Assembly (NCBI RefSeq): GCF_036884655.1
Contig: NC_088327.1
Coordinates: 12,203,001 to 12,267,000 of the forward strand
From: Musa acuminata AAA Group
Lineage: Eukaryota; Streptophyta; Magnoliopsida; Zingiberales; Musaceae
Reading direction: 5' to 3'
DNA: 64,000 nt
Shown here: piece by piece, positions 47,401 through 59,300 of the stretch
How the letters are laid out: every line of letters begins with the position of its first letter
Numbering within the stretch: the stretch's first letter is position 1
The notes under the pieces: generated by a model
Databases searched by the model: none
Seen by the model: the letters and a program-made list of their open reading frames with translations, nothing else
What the model was told of the DNA's origin: nothing
Position numbers and translations under genes: made by a program

Positions 47401-49307
47401 CCTATTTGACACAACAAAAATAGAAGAAGAAAAGAAGCAAAATCAAAATTGCAACATCAACATCGGTGCAGAGCAAACAAAACAAGACAGAAAAGGAAAG
47501 GAAGAGGATGTGTATAGGAGTAACCAAAACAAACAATGTAGCAGCAGTCTAGAAAATATAACAAAAAACGAGACCATAAATGAAAGAAGGATAATAAATA
47601 AAGCGGAGTGTAAGGAGAAGGAGAAGAGCACACTGAATTATCTTTCCAATATAAAACATTTTTCTAGACAAAATATTTTTAGCCATTTGTTGCCTTCTAA
47701 TGGTCTTTTGTGCCTTCCTCCTATTCCCGATGACAAGAAGATCCTAATAAAATAAAGAACAAAGCAATCTATGTGATGTTCTGATCTTCATCAAGATATA
47801 ACTCTGGACATGGTATAAAAAATGCTAAATGAAGCTATATAACTCATGTGCAACTTGCTTATTTAATGAGGCGCATCTTATTCAAGATGTTAAGATACTT
47901 GCCTTGTAAAGTTCTTCATCAAATTGAGCCAATTGAGCACATTTTGCCATTATATCTTTCCGCATGAAAAAAGGAGTCTGCATTGGTTGGTAATTTCTGC
48001 TTCTCAAAAATGCCAAACCATAGTTAATCAACGCCAAATTCAACAAGACGCCCGCTCCCTTCAGATAGAAACCTCTTCCACCAGCAACGTCAGCACCTAT
48101 CAAAAGCAAGAAAATTGCATGTCACATTAATGGATGACAATCCTTTTTTTGATTAGAGGGCAGTCGCAGTCATGACGCTATGATTACAAGTCATGTTACT
48201 AGATGATAACGTTGTTGATCAGAAGCTTGTCATGGCATTATGATATTTGTCTCCATATTCCAAAATACAAATGGTTTGTAAGAACATAAATTACGTGCCA
48301 TCGAGTGGATAGGATATTATACATATATGAATATACCGAGAGGTGTCTAATAAGGGAGACAAATAAATGTGCAATGGTACGTGCCATAAAGATATGAAGC
48401 TGGAAACACATGATATTCAACCTTCTCAAAGGAAATGGCTCAAGAACAAAAAAGGGAAATGGTTTAGAGTTACTAGCCAGACCTACAAAATGCATCTAAT
48501 ATTCATGTCTACGACTGTACACCAGTACAACAAAATGGCGGCAGTGACGAGAAGTAGTGTAAAAGAATACCCTTGTCCAAATCTACAATGTCAAGGAGCT
48601 TGACAAGGTCCACATGAATTTTCAACTTCCCTTCCGTCCGTTTCTCCCCCCAAGTCCGAATTACTGCATTCTCTGCCTGCAAAAAGGATCAATAGCTAAC
48701 ACAAATTTCCCATCGAAAATACAGCAGCACCCAAAGCATTATCTCCACACCTCATCATTGCTAACTGGAACAGAGTCATGAATGAGGTTGCCGATAGTCT
48801 CGAGTTTTGAATCCAGAGTAGCCTTCGCCTCCTGGACCTCCAACTCCTTCGCCGCTATCAGCTTTTTGGTCTCCTCCGTGCTACTTATCACCTCCGTCGC
48901 ATCTTTCCCTGCCTATTTAACAAAAGAAACGAACTTTTCCATCAAATCGATCCAAAGCCACGGGAACAATGGCAGAACACGCAATTCTGTGCCGCAGAGC
49001 TCACAATTTTGAGATTTTTGACCTCCTTAGTGAGGCGATTGGCGTCCCTCCTCAGCCCATCGAGCTCGAATTGGCCTGAGCGCAAGAAATCAAGAAAAAA
49101 AAAGAACCTTCAATCGATCAAGAAACAAGCAGAACTTCGAAGCAGATCCAAAAAAGACAAATCGAGATCAGTACGCTGGCGCCATTCTCTGTCGAGGTGG
49201 ATGATCTCCTCGACAACCTCGACGCTGGCGAACCGGCGACGCTGAGACTCGCGGACGAGGTCGGGGTCGAAGCCCTTCTCCGCCCGAAAAAGATTGATGT
49301 CCAACAT
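44463..49307 (-). CDS. SerRS: Cytosolic seryl-tRNA synthetase
   Basis: Class II aminoacyl-tRNA synthetase that charges tRNA-Ser (and tRNA-Sec where present) with serine. Ten coding exons (minus): 49307-49175, 49075-49005, 48912-48751, 48676-48571, 48096-47903, 45621-45518, 45415-45232, 45153-44974, 44799-44596 and 44492-44463, total 455 aa. The N-terminus [18 protein letters not shown] and the following helical arm (about 40-110) bind the long variable arm of tRNA-Ser. Motif 1 region: [37 protein letters not shown] contacts the adenylate. Motif 2: [20 protein letters not shown]. Motif 3: [21 protein letters not shown] basic tail (KTKKSKAK) is typical of the cytosolic plant enzyme. Introns 5 (47902-45622, 2.3 kb) and 8 have GC donors (AAG|GCAAGT and AAG|GCAAGA). 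All joins keep frame and no lesions were seen. Confidence 0.95.
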
Positions 49308-50068
49308 AATCGAGCACAACGCCGACGGGGAGAAGGGTGGGAGGAGGGAGGGTTTAGGGGAGCCGCCCAAAGAACAACGAAGCCCTAATTCTTTGTCCGG
49401 TATTATGGGACGAAATATCGGAGCCGATACGAAATACGATACTCTGCCGATCGTCTTCTAATAACAAAGGCGTGTCGGCGAAGCCGAAATTGCATATATC
49501 CCTCCGAAATAACTAATTTTCAGATTAATTAATTATAGTTAGTATCTAAAATATTATTTTTTATCTCAAATTAAATAATATTAATTATAGCTATATATTA
49601 TGGATTTTGGTTGTTCGACGCCACTGCGAAACCTTAAGGGTGAAATCGTAAATTTAAAAGTCGAAAGTCTATCCTAAAGACCGAAGCCGTAAGTACAAAT
49701 CTTAAAGCTGAAAAATCTAAATCCCAACGCCGAAGGACCATTAAAGGTAAAATGGGTCGATAACGGGCTATGTCATATGAAACAAGCCGAACCAGGCCGG
49801 GCCGCAAAGGCATCCGTACACGGGTCACTACTGATGGAATCACCCTCGAACTCTTCAGGGACCGATGTGGACTCACAGCTGCGATCTTGCTGGAGCTAAA
49901 GAGGCCAACACTTCACCCATGGAAATTTCAAGGCTGACTCGGTCTATATATAAAATTTTAGGCCAATCAAACCCGGGTCGAGTCAAACCGCTCTTCTGGA
50001 AGATACTAGGTTTTGGGTTGGCTATAAATCCATTGATCGAGCTCCGTCTCTGCGGCATCGAAGCCACG
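49308..50068. other. Divergent promoter region between SerRS and the 51-53 kb gene
   Basis: Short head-to-head spacer of about 760 bp. No TE or coding signal. A shared or bidirectional promoter is possible. Confidence 0.45.
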
Positions 50069-50085
50069 ATGGAACCCTCGAATAG
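50069..50085 (+). promoter_or_regulatory. Leader exon with a 10-codon uORF upstream of the 51-53 kb gene
   Basis: An ATG at 50069 (MEPSN) is followed by a good donor (AATAG|GTAATT) at 50086. Joined to the acceptor at 51107-51108 (CTTCACAG), it would read MEPSNRLANF and stop at 51122-51124, 29 bases before the main ATG. The splice is inferred. Confidence 0.45.
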
Positions 50086-51153
50086 GTAATTCTTCCGTCC
50101 TCGTTACCCTCTCCTCTTTTTCGTTTCGAATCCTTCTTAGTCTCATCTTGTTGTATTTCTTGGTGTTTAATCTTGTGAGTGATCAGAAGAAATCAAAAGA
50201 AGCGAGAACTCTGTTGAATTTTGCTTTAATAGAAATGCTTTCGTGGTAATCGTTGCACTGGAGCTCCATGAGCGAAACAATCATATGGTCTAGATATGAA
50301 GGGCTGGAAGAAAGAAGGGTTTCCAACTCTGTATTACAAATTTGTGTGTTGATGCTTCAGTTGAATTTGTGTTCGTGTTTGTCGGCACCCAAAATATTCG
50401 TGCATGCAAATGAGAAACATGGGAAATTTTTAGGATAATAGAGATTCGTACATGATTGATCATAAGCTTTTTTTTTTTCTATTGGCAAAATTATCTTTTA
50501 ATTTTCCTTGCCCTTCTTGGTTTCAAAGACTGTCACTTAGCTATTTTTTATCTGAATTCCTATCTATGATCTGTGTGTTCCTCCCACGAGATGCACAGAC
50601 TTGTCGTACTACGATGATATAGGGTTCGTGCAAGTACAAATTTCATGCCATTATGTCTCACTGGAAGTATAATGAAAAACCCTGGATGTGTTAGGTTATA
50701 TTAAATCTCTATGTTTATAGTGTCCCGGCTTGCCTGTAATCTAACTTCTAGGTATTTTGTTTATCTGTGAACTAATATTGGTAAAATTTCTATTCTGCTT
50801 AGATAAAGAGCATTAATAAAATATGAGTTTTGTGCAGTATTTAGAGGACAAACAGTGAAAAAATGATTATGTAAGAAAAAAAGAAAGGGATTTTAGATGC
50901 AATAATAATTACCATGAAACATTGATGGATATTCAATAGTTAAAAAGACTTAAGGAGCTCAAATTAAAGGAATGCATTGATTTTTGTAGTATTGCCAAAA
51001 TAAAAGTACTAAATGAAGAAAATAGATGATGATTGCACAGTAGAGTTAACGAGTTTGTACATGGATTTATAATCCTAGTAACCAGGTGACCCTTTGTTAA
51101 CTTCACAGGCTTGCTAACTTCTGAAGAGTACTGGATTTGGTTTCTGGTTAAAG

Positions 51154-53285
51154 ATGAATACCGTTCAATCTAATTTCTCTGCTAATAGAGTGGTCTCTCT
51201 GATTGGACCCACTGCAAGAAATGTCAGAACCTCTTCTTTCAGTACTGCAAGGAAGATGAAAGCTACATGTTTACATGTTTCTCCACCATTTGGTCTCCGG
51301 CAAGACAAGCTGTACCCAAGATTTGTTTATGATGTCCTGAAGAATGAAGCTTCAGTGCATGCATTTGGCAAAAATGGGGACTCTAAGAGTGAAAATGAGG
51401 TTGGTTGGTTTATTATGTTCTTTAGTTGTGCATTTATATTTTAAACTTACATAAGATAATTGCATCGTCTGTAATCATTGCACGGCATGTGATGTGTCAC
51501 GTGCTATGCCGTGCAGCGTCGAGCCTTATGCCAAGCACATAATGACTTTTTTATGTGAGCACATTACAGAATACAGAAAATGTACCAATTCATAGCATAG
51601 TTTTGTTTTAAGGACACTGCTGGCAGACTTTCATCATGAAAGATTTTTTATCTTTTTGGAAATTTTTCTTAGTTTTCCTATATTCACATTGTTAGGGACA
51701 TTGTGTGGTGCCTTTTCATTTGCCACCTTGCGAAAATATCCCCCTCCAGTATTCTTCTCCCTTAACTGGACAAGTGCTGAGTAAGCAGAAATTTATGTTG
51801 TAACTTAAGAATTATACTGTAGCTTAAATTTAAATTTTCTAGGTAAATATTGGAAACCCATTTAGTTTTTTTAATGTCTTTCAGTTTACCTGACATGTTT
51901 CTTTTATGCAGCCTTTTTCATTGGAATCACCAAAGAAAGCTACAGGCAATTTTAGAAGAGAGCTAACTGTGCAGGACTTGTTGAGGGAGTGGATGAAGGG
52001 AAGACAATTTGGTGGAAACGGAGGTTATGGGAATTCGTTTGGGGGTGATGGTGATCCTTCGGGTGGTCCAGAGACCAAAGGGTCTGCAGGACAATTTGAT
52101 GAACTCTTTCAAGTGATCATGGCAACTATTGGTGTAATATTTCTGGTAATCAATTCTAGTCTTCTTCTTCTCTGTACAATACATGTTTTTCATAACTAAG
52201 AGGTCTTTTTTTTCATTTTAAGTGTCCAATTTTAGAAAATATTTTCAGAAGTTGCTGAGCTTTGATTATATGAACAACCTCATCTTTTTCTCGTGACTCT
52301 CATGACCCCTAACAAAGAAAAAGAACATGTTAAAAATATTTGTGTTTCATTTTTGTACTCTTACATTTGTTCTTTGTAGCATGTTGTTTCTGTATTCGTC
52401 TGTTTAGTTGCAATAAAATTTGCTTAACAGTTGGCAAGGCCTAATTAACTTATTATACCTCCCAATTAGTTCAAATGATATTTCTAGGTAAATAAATGGG
52501 AGGATCCTCATTATTTTGAGCTAAGAATTTCATAGTCAACTTTGCTATCAGGTAAAAGGTTTGAGTTTCTATCCATTTGGCCTTCTTATTTATGACATAT
52601 AGTCCAAGACAGACTGTGACATGCATCTCATCTAAATGGAAATTTAAGATCAAGTTCTGCACCCATCATCAAAGCTTCAACTGTATGCCTTAGCTCAAAC
52701 TCCTGATCCACCTCACGTTCTGTTGCTCGGCTAAAATTGTTGCAAATAAAAGTTGTAATATGAATCATCATATATATTAGTTTTATACATTTATTGTTGC
52801 AATGTACTGTGATAGTAAATGTGTATCTGATATGGAAATTTGAAAAGAAGTTTGGATCTGGCCTATGCAGAAGATCATTTGCACCAGCGGACTTCATCAA
52901 ACATTGTTTATGCATGTGCGAATAAACACACAGACAATTAAATTGATCTGTCTGCTCCCTGCAGCTCCACCTTTATGTTTGAATTTTTGCATGTTTTTTA
53001 TTGTCCTCTGGATTAATAATTTTGTAGGCTTATGCAATACTAAATGTCCACACGAAGTTTATGTATGCATGGTGTTCTTCATTATTCGGTTCAGGAACAT
53101 ATTGAATGATGCTTATCGTTTTGGTACTGCAGTATACCCTTATAACCCGTGGCGAGGAACTGATCCGTCTTGCTAGAGACTGCATCAAATATCTTTTAGG
53201 TGCTAAAGCCAGCACCAGGTTGATCCATTCAATGGAGAAATGGCGTAGGTTTTTTGAGATTGTCACCTGCAAGGGGGTGTTGTGA
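51154..53285 (+). CDS. Plant-specific conserved protein of unknown function, probably plastid-targeted membrane protein
   Basis: Three coding exons, 51154-51399, 51912-52145 and 53133-53285, all phase 0 and GT-AG, give 210 aa. The first 60 residues are rich in Ser/Thr/Arg with few acidic residues (NFSANRVVSLIGPTARNVRT), which suits a chloroplast or mitochondrial transit peptide. The middle has a conserved-looking RRELTVQDLLREWMKGRQF and a Gly-rich stretch (about 120-140). A hydrophobic segment (VIMATIGVIFLYTLI) crosses the exon 2/3 join, followed by a basic amphipathic end (GEELIRLARDCIKYLLG). I recall similar unnamed plant proteins with the Gly-rich and C-terminal blocks but no assigned function. 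Introns are 512 and 987 bp. Confidence 0.75.
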
Positions 53286-54073
53286 GAGAAAGATCATATA
53301 CTTGGCTCATGTCAAAGATCATTCCCATGCTAAGGTGGTAGCATAAGCCTGGGTAATTGGCTCACGTAAAACAAGATCATGGACTTTCTCTTCTACTTTT
53401 TTGCAAGTATAATGAGTTTTTCTTTTTCTTTTTTTTGTGCATGTAACAGAATAAAAGCCCCTGCATAGTTTCTCCAATAGCTTGTATTTGTTCCAGATGA
53501 TTGGAGAAGATCACCTTTGTTGTGGGGATTAGTCATCTCACCTACAAGAGTCGGCTTTTTTAGTGTAATGAGTTCCATTGTTCTCCTTGCACTTGTTTCT
53601 CCAATACCATGTATTTGTTCGAAATGTTAAAAGCTCATCTTTATGTTGTTGTTCGCATTAGACACCTTAGCATATCTTCATCCATAATTTCGTGCCTCAT
53701 CGACTTATATTTGAATTATCGAACATACAATCATGTCTTTTTTCTCAGTTGTTTTTGTTTACTTATTTGATCAATTTTACTCAAATTTATGTAACTTGTT
53801 TGACTTGCAGAAGCTTTTTCTCAGTTGGATCACAGCCAAACTTGTGAGTAGAGCCCTTGATAATACATTCAATTTTTTTGTTGGTGCATCATACATGCTT
53901 CTTATAGTACAATGCATGATGTTTTTTATATGTATTTCTTATTGCATTCACTAAGATATAAAATGCCATTTATATTCATTCTTAGTCAAAATTATAGAAT
54001 ATTTTATGATACAATTTGCAATATATGTGATGATAAAATTTGCAATGTTCATAATTTGTTTACTAAAACAATT

Positions 54074-54104
<31 letters not shown>

Positions 54105-54412
54105 GTGTGCATCATAAATGTTTCTTTTAGCAAAAGAAACACCTTTTTTAATATACCATACGTGTCATAAACAGTCTCCATTGTCTTCTTATATTTGTAT
54201 GTCGTCTTTACCATGAAGACATGGAAATGTACCAAACAATTAAAGGCATTCCTCACGCGTCTCATTAGCAAAGGAGAAGAAGAAGAAGATCTATTTGACA
54301 AGCGAGATAATTGTCTCATGTTTTGAAAGATATATACTATATATAGAGCCAACCATCGCTCTTTCTTCCAGTGAGTTGGAGATGCTGCACTGGATGCAAT
54401 CGTAGAGAGTTC
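53286..54412. other. Convergent 3' region between the unknown gene and OFP
   Basis: AT-rich 3'UTR-type sequence. Open frames are short, hydrophobic by composition and motif-free. Confidence 0.45.
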
Positions 54413-55309
54413 CTAGCCATGTGCCCCGACGCCCGCCGCCGAGAAGAGCGCGGCCCAGATGTCCTCGAAGGCGGCGATGATGGCGGCGTGGTGGTGGCTC
54501 GAGTTGAGGGACAGAAAGCAGCGCAACAGCTGCTCCAGCCCTGCGGCATCGAAGATCTTCTTCTCCACCACCATCTCGGCCATCGACTGCCGGAAGTCCT
54601 CCCTCGGATCCTCCGACCGCTTCACCACCGCCACTGCCGCCTCCGCCGCCCAGCTCCTCTTCGCCCTCCGCCGCCAGACAAGATTATCGCACGAGTCCAC
54701 GTCCGTCGACGAGATCAGCGTCTCCTCCTCCTTCTCACTTCCGTCACCGTAGCAGCGACCGAAACACTCGCTCAGTCGCTCTTCATTCTCCTCGTCGCTG
54801 CTGAACCACCCGCTGTCCTCGTCTGCCGAGGAATTATTGCCCCATCTCCTTCTCGTGGCCTCCCTCCGCCGCCTCCGCCGGAGGCCAGCTCCCCTCCGCC
54901 TGTTCGCCTTGCGCAGAAACGCCCCTCCATCATCGGAGTCGATCTTCCGGCGCGGGGACGAGGGGACATCGCCCCCGCCGCCGGTGGTGGCCACCACGTG
55001 CCACCTCTCCTCCTCCCTCCAGAGATAACCCGGCGTCTCCCTGGCCAGGGGGAGATCATCAGCTTCGGCACCCTTCCTTGCAGCTGAAGCCATCGGCGAG
55101 CGGAATCGCCAGGGGCGGCAGCACCGAGAGGAGATCAAGGGAGGGTGGCGATGGCGGTGGTGATCGGCCAGTTGCAGCTCGACGTCGAAACCATCTGAGC
55201 CGACGCGAGAGAGACGGTACACGGGGGAGGAGGCAGCAGCATCCTTGGAACGGCAGCTCTTGAACCCAGGGAACGCGCGCCATAGCCGGAGACGGAAGCC
55301 CTTCCCCAT
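54413..55309 (-). CDS. OFP: OVATE family protein (OFP)
   Basis: Intronless GC-rich ORF of 298 aa. OFPs are plant transcriptional repressors that interact with TALE homeodomain and TRM proteins and affect organ shape and secondary wall formation. N-terminal MGKGFRLRLWRAFPGFKSCR is the KNOX/TRM-type N-terminal motif of the OFP6/7/8-like group. A long low-complexity basic and acidic middle (RRRRRREATRRR, ADEDSGWFSSDEENEE) follows. The C-terminal OVATE domain (about 225-290) reads AVAVVKRSEDPREDFRQSMA, MVVEKKIFDAAGLEQLLRCF and HHAAIIAAFEDIWAALF. The ATG at 55309 starts the conserved N-terminus. A plus-strand frame over the same bases (54371-55087) is a shadow. Confidence 0.93.
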   Translation of the reverse strand: MGKGFRLRLWRAFPGFKSCRSKDAAASSPVYRLSRVGSDGFDVELQLADHHRHRHPPLISSRCCRPWRFRSPMASAARKGAEADDLPLARETPGYLWREEERWHVVATTGGGGDVPSSPRRKIDSDDGGAFLRKANRRRGAGLRRRRRREATRRRWGNNSSADEDSGWFSSDEENEERLSECFGRCYGDGSEKEEETLISSTDVDSCDNLVWRRRAKRSWAAEAAVAVVKRSEDPREDFRQSMAEMVVEKKIFDAAGLEQLLRCFLSLNSSHHHAAIIAAFEDIWAALFSAAGVGAHG

Positions 55310-55567
55310 GCTTAGGAGCAAACGACAGGTCTCCCCTCCTCAATCATACGTGCCAGAGAGGAAGAAGAAATTAGCAAGATTTATACAGTGGGACGAAGCC
55401 GGCAGCGGTCGTCTCATGCACTTCTCGACTTCGGTCTCTCAGTGGTTTTTCGTGTAGAAGACAGCAAGTTGAAGAAGACAACAAAACCAAGCATAGAAGC
55501 CGAGCTGGTTCTCATGCTACCCAACTGTAATACATCAAGCACTGACGTTGCGTCTCCCCATTTAATG

Positions 55568-55568
<1 letters not shown>

Positions 55569-55602
<34 letters not shown>
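55569..55602. repeat. (CT)n microsatellite
   Basis: A CT tract with one CCC interruption in the upstream region of the OFP gene. Confidence 0.92.
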
Positions 55603-58009
55603 ACAATCATGGTCATGGGTTTGGTTCTCTTTTCTCCCCTCGATTACGTTTTACACGTGTCAATGCGATTGCCTATACATCAACATGGAGCGCGTTTGCC
55701 GACGGAATACGTAGCTTGAGCGTGTCAGGAATCGAGGTCGTACCCTTGACAGGTTCCGACGCAGAATCCTGGGCGAGAAAAGCGCATGTAAATTAATACA
55801 TCGAAACGGATCCAGGAGAAGAACCTGATGCAGCGTTCCCGCCGGCAACCATCGTATCCTCCAATGAATTTCTGCCACGCACGTAGAAGAATGGATGACG
55901 GGCCACCTGTCTACACGCGGTGCTCGGTCCCGAGCTGCGCGGTGTTCACCGAAAGGGTCGCGATCCCTCTTCGAACCAACAGCTAAATAAGTCACAGGCT
56001 GAGCCCGGGCAACGGTGACGCGCGCGCGCCCCCCGACCGACACGCGCCCGCACGGAGGCCACGGCGTGACGGGGCGACGAGCCCCACGTGACATCGTCCG
56101 TCCGACGCAGATCGGTCGGCCCCTCCCGTCGAATCGCGTCAAGAGTGGACGGCTATGATTGAGACATGCCAGGCTACGCTGCAGGCGAGGCGTCACGTAA
56201 GACAGCAACGTTCGTACGATAAGAATTATGCGGACAAGAGATCAGCCGTTCACGTCGAACTCTAAGAGGTGATCCGACCGTCTATTTTCTCGATGGCATC
56301 GAGATCCGTGCTAGTATCAGAGACGTGAACCATCGTCCGGCTTCGCTTCTCGTCTTTCAAGGTTTACGCTGACGTTGTGGCTGAGCTGTTACCTTGTGAG
56401 CTACGACCGTTCAAGTCAAAGTAGCTTACGCCAATGGTTTGTGTCACCAATGATATACTTGGGATTGTATCGTATTTAGGAAATCAAATTGCGTCAGGCT
56501 ATAAACAAATTGGGGTCTTGATAGGTTTTGGGTGTTAATTATACTTTGTTGGTCGAAGAAGGCTCGATTATATGAGACATGAACATTTATATCCCTTTTT
56601 ATTGTTTCTAATAAGATCTTGTCAGTTGATTTGGTTGACATCTTAATTATCAATGGGATGAATCAAATCCACCACTAACTACAAATTGATTGAAATTATT
56701 GCTCGTCTTTTTTTTCTAGTGTGTGTCATGTGATTTTATTGTGTGAATGATTGAAAGTTCCTTAAGAGTTAGGTTGAAGGAACTTATGTCCAACTTGACA
56801 TATAATGGATAAGGAAATATAATTTCATTAATTATTTTTTGATTGTTGAGATTTTTCTGGACTCCAAAATTTATTTGTTTTCTGTGTGTGTGAGTGACTA
56901 GTGGTGTCGGAAACTATTGCATTAGAAAATGTTATTATTATTAATAGCAGGATATTAAGATCAAATCTCATCTTCTTATTTATGCTTTACAAAAAGAAGA
57001 AAGAAAAAACTACTATATTGAGTTTTGAATATGATTTGAAAAAAATCTGAAGGAATAATTTGTTATAAATTGTTCAAATTAAAAAGAAAAAAGAATTTCT
57101 TTTCAAAAGATTTATTTGAAAAGATGTTTTCTTTTATAGTTATTTTTCAAAGGTTGTCTTTTGAGAAAAAATCTATAAATAGATATTTGAGGGTAAATTA
57201 TTATGACATCTTTTTCATATTCTTCTTCTTTACTCTCCAAGTGATTGAATTAGATATTTTCTAATTCCTCTTTGAAGATTCTTTATTGTTTGTTTAATAC
57301 AGATCTTTTAAAGATTTATCATATCTACTAAAAATATTTACATCAAACCCATAGCAATCTTGTTGAGAAGAGGGTGCAAATATCATTTTTAGGAAATTGT
57401 TTATACACGTTTCAAGCTTAAATATCTTTCCTAAAGTATTCTTGATCTTTGGTTTATTATTTGTTTCCATAGTGTTTTTATCATCTTCTTTGTCGTATTT
57501 TCCCAACATAATTTTAAGTTTTTATAGAGTATTCTTCGCTACGATGATTAACTCTCAATCAAGATTATACAAAATAATATTAATGATGTCATGAGATATG
57601 ATTATAATTCGATTAAAAAATATGTCATAAAAGAATCATCCTTAATTTTTCTCAGTTAATGTGTTTTTTTGTTTGAAAAAATAGTATCATAATTGTTTTA
57701 TCGAGAAATATATTTATCATAACATATTGTATGATTGTATAATTGAGAAGAATGTTACAATCAATCATAATAGATTGACTCCATAATCAACTTGCAATGG
57801 CCAAACCATTTTATGCTTCTGATTACTTAGGCTATCAATAATTTTACTTAGGCAGAGAGAGAGAACAGGAACAGTAGATTTTTTATATTTTATTAATTAA
57901 TTCATTCAGTTTTAAATAAAAAATTATTATTAAAATAAATTAATAATATCATAGCTACACCATCTCATATTCTTATCTCATTCCTCATTTAGACGATACG
58001 AAAATAGAT

Positions 58010-58120
58010 TTTTAATAAGACTAAATAATATTATCAAATTTTAATAAGACTAAATAGATTCTTATCTCATAATTAATCCATTCAACTTTTAATAAGACTA
58101 AATAATATTATCAAATTTTA
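58010..58120. repeat. Short tandem repeat with unit TTTTAATAAGACTAAATA
   Basis: Three imperfect copies, starting near 58010, 58040 and 58087. The first and third continue with ATATTATCAAA while the middle diverges. Confidence 0.7.
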
Positions 58121-58586
58121 TAAATTATTATTATTATTATATTTAAATACAAATATATTCAATTATAAAATAATAAAAAAATACAAATATAAATGCAATC
58201 AAATATATCCAAATAGCTCTATAAATCAATAATTTTCTCCAATAATCTTATTTTTTCAATTTTCATGCTTAGTTACACGTGCAAGATAGATCCTATGTAA
58301 AAATATATATATATGAAGTGTCTAGCAATAAAAACTTAAAAATAACTGATGTAAATCTTCATTAGGATTTTGAACATTTGATAAAATAGTTTATTTACAT
58401 TTACTATTATTTTTAATAAAATTTTAAATATATTAAAATTTTTTAAAACGAGATTAATTTAGTGGTTAATGTTGGACTGTTAAAGTTATCGGTATTAGAT
58501 TTAATTCTCAAATATATATATTATCGATAAATATTATTATATATAATATAATATAATATAATATAATAATATAAATAGGTGAGGAC

Positions 58587-59269
58587 TGTTAGGAGATAGG
58601 GCAAAAATGGCAGCGCGCCACGTCAGCACGCCAGGTGGACACATTGCCCGAGGAGGCAAGCATTTACGCCGACTCGACGTGTGCCGACGTCACCAGCCCT
58701 CAGTCGACCACCTCAGCTGTAGCTCCGTGCGCTTGACCGAGGCACGGGAGCACACCGACCGAGGCTCGCCCATACCCTACGGTAGCCCGGTTCTCCACGC
58801 GACCCCAGTGGCCGTGTCAGACGCCACGTGAGGTATTGTCCTGCCCCTGCAAGCGGGCACGTCAGGTAACATTAAAGCTCATCTATAAATACCCCCGGGT
58901 TCTAAGCAAAGAAGGAGGAGACTGGGAGAACTCACTCAGACACAAAACACTCAGAGGCTCTTCTTCTGCCTCACCCACAATCCCCTCCACATCTTTCTCT
59001 AATTTGATCGTCGGAGGGGTCGGGCCGAGCTCCCGGTTCGACCTGTGTGCAGGTGCGAGACGGTGTTGCCTCTTCCTGAAGTTGCGGCGGAACTGTCTCC
59101 CGACCCGAACCGCCGACCCGACCTCCCGACCCGAGCCATCGACCCGAACCACGGTGCTAGGCCGCCGGGAGACCCCGAGGAGCTGCGCACGAGATCCCCG
59201 ACATCCGGACCCCAGAACCAAGCCGCGTCGGCCCCGAAGCCACGGCTAAAAAAGTTACTTACCGTAACA
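58587..59269 (+). repeat. Element C left LTR (683 bp)
   Basis: TG...CA ends with the TATA-like CTATAAATACCC near 58882. Composition is GC-rich, in sharp contrast to the AT-rich spacer that abuts it at 58586. Confidence 0.82.
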
Positions 59270-59300
59270 GATTGGCGCTAGAAGGAGGGCCGGCGTCCAA

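Larger units (their letters stand above)
55310..58586. other. OFP upstream region and AT-rich spacer before element C
   Basis: A CT tract (55569-55602) lies about 260 bp upstream of the OFP start. The stretch 55700-56450 is GC-rich and has no convincing exon: the minus frame at 55660-56208 has no family motif. From 56450 to 58586 the sequence is very AT-rich. A unit containing AATAAGACTAAATAATATTA is repeated two to three times at 58010-58120 and an ATAAT run lies at 58536-58570. No TE terminus was recognised within it. Confidence 0.45.

Noticed and set aside
54371..55087. 238-aa plus-strand ORF
   Set aside because: It is antisense to the OFP coding sequence; the GC-rich composition keeps the frame open.
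55660..56208. 182-aa minus-strand ORF upstream of OFP
   Set aside because: GC-rich composition only, with no recognised domain or exon context.
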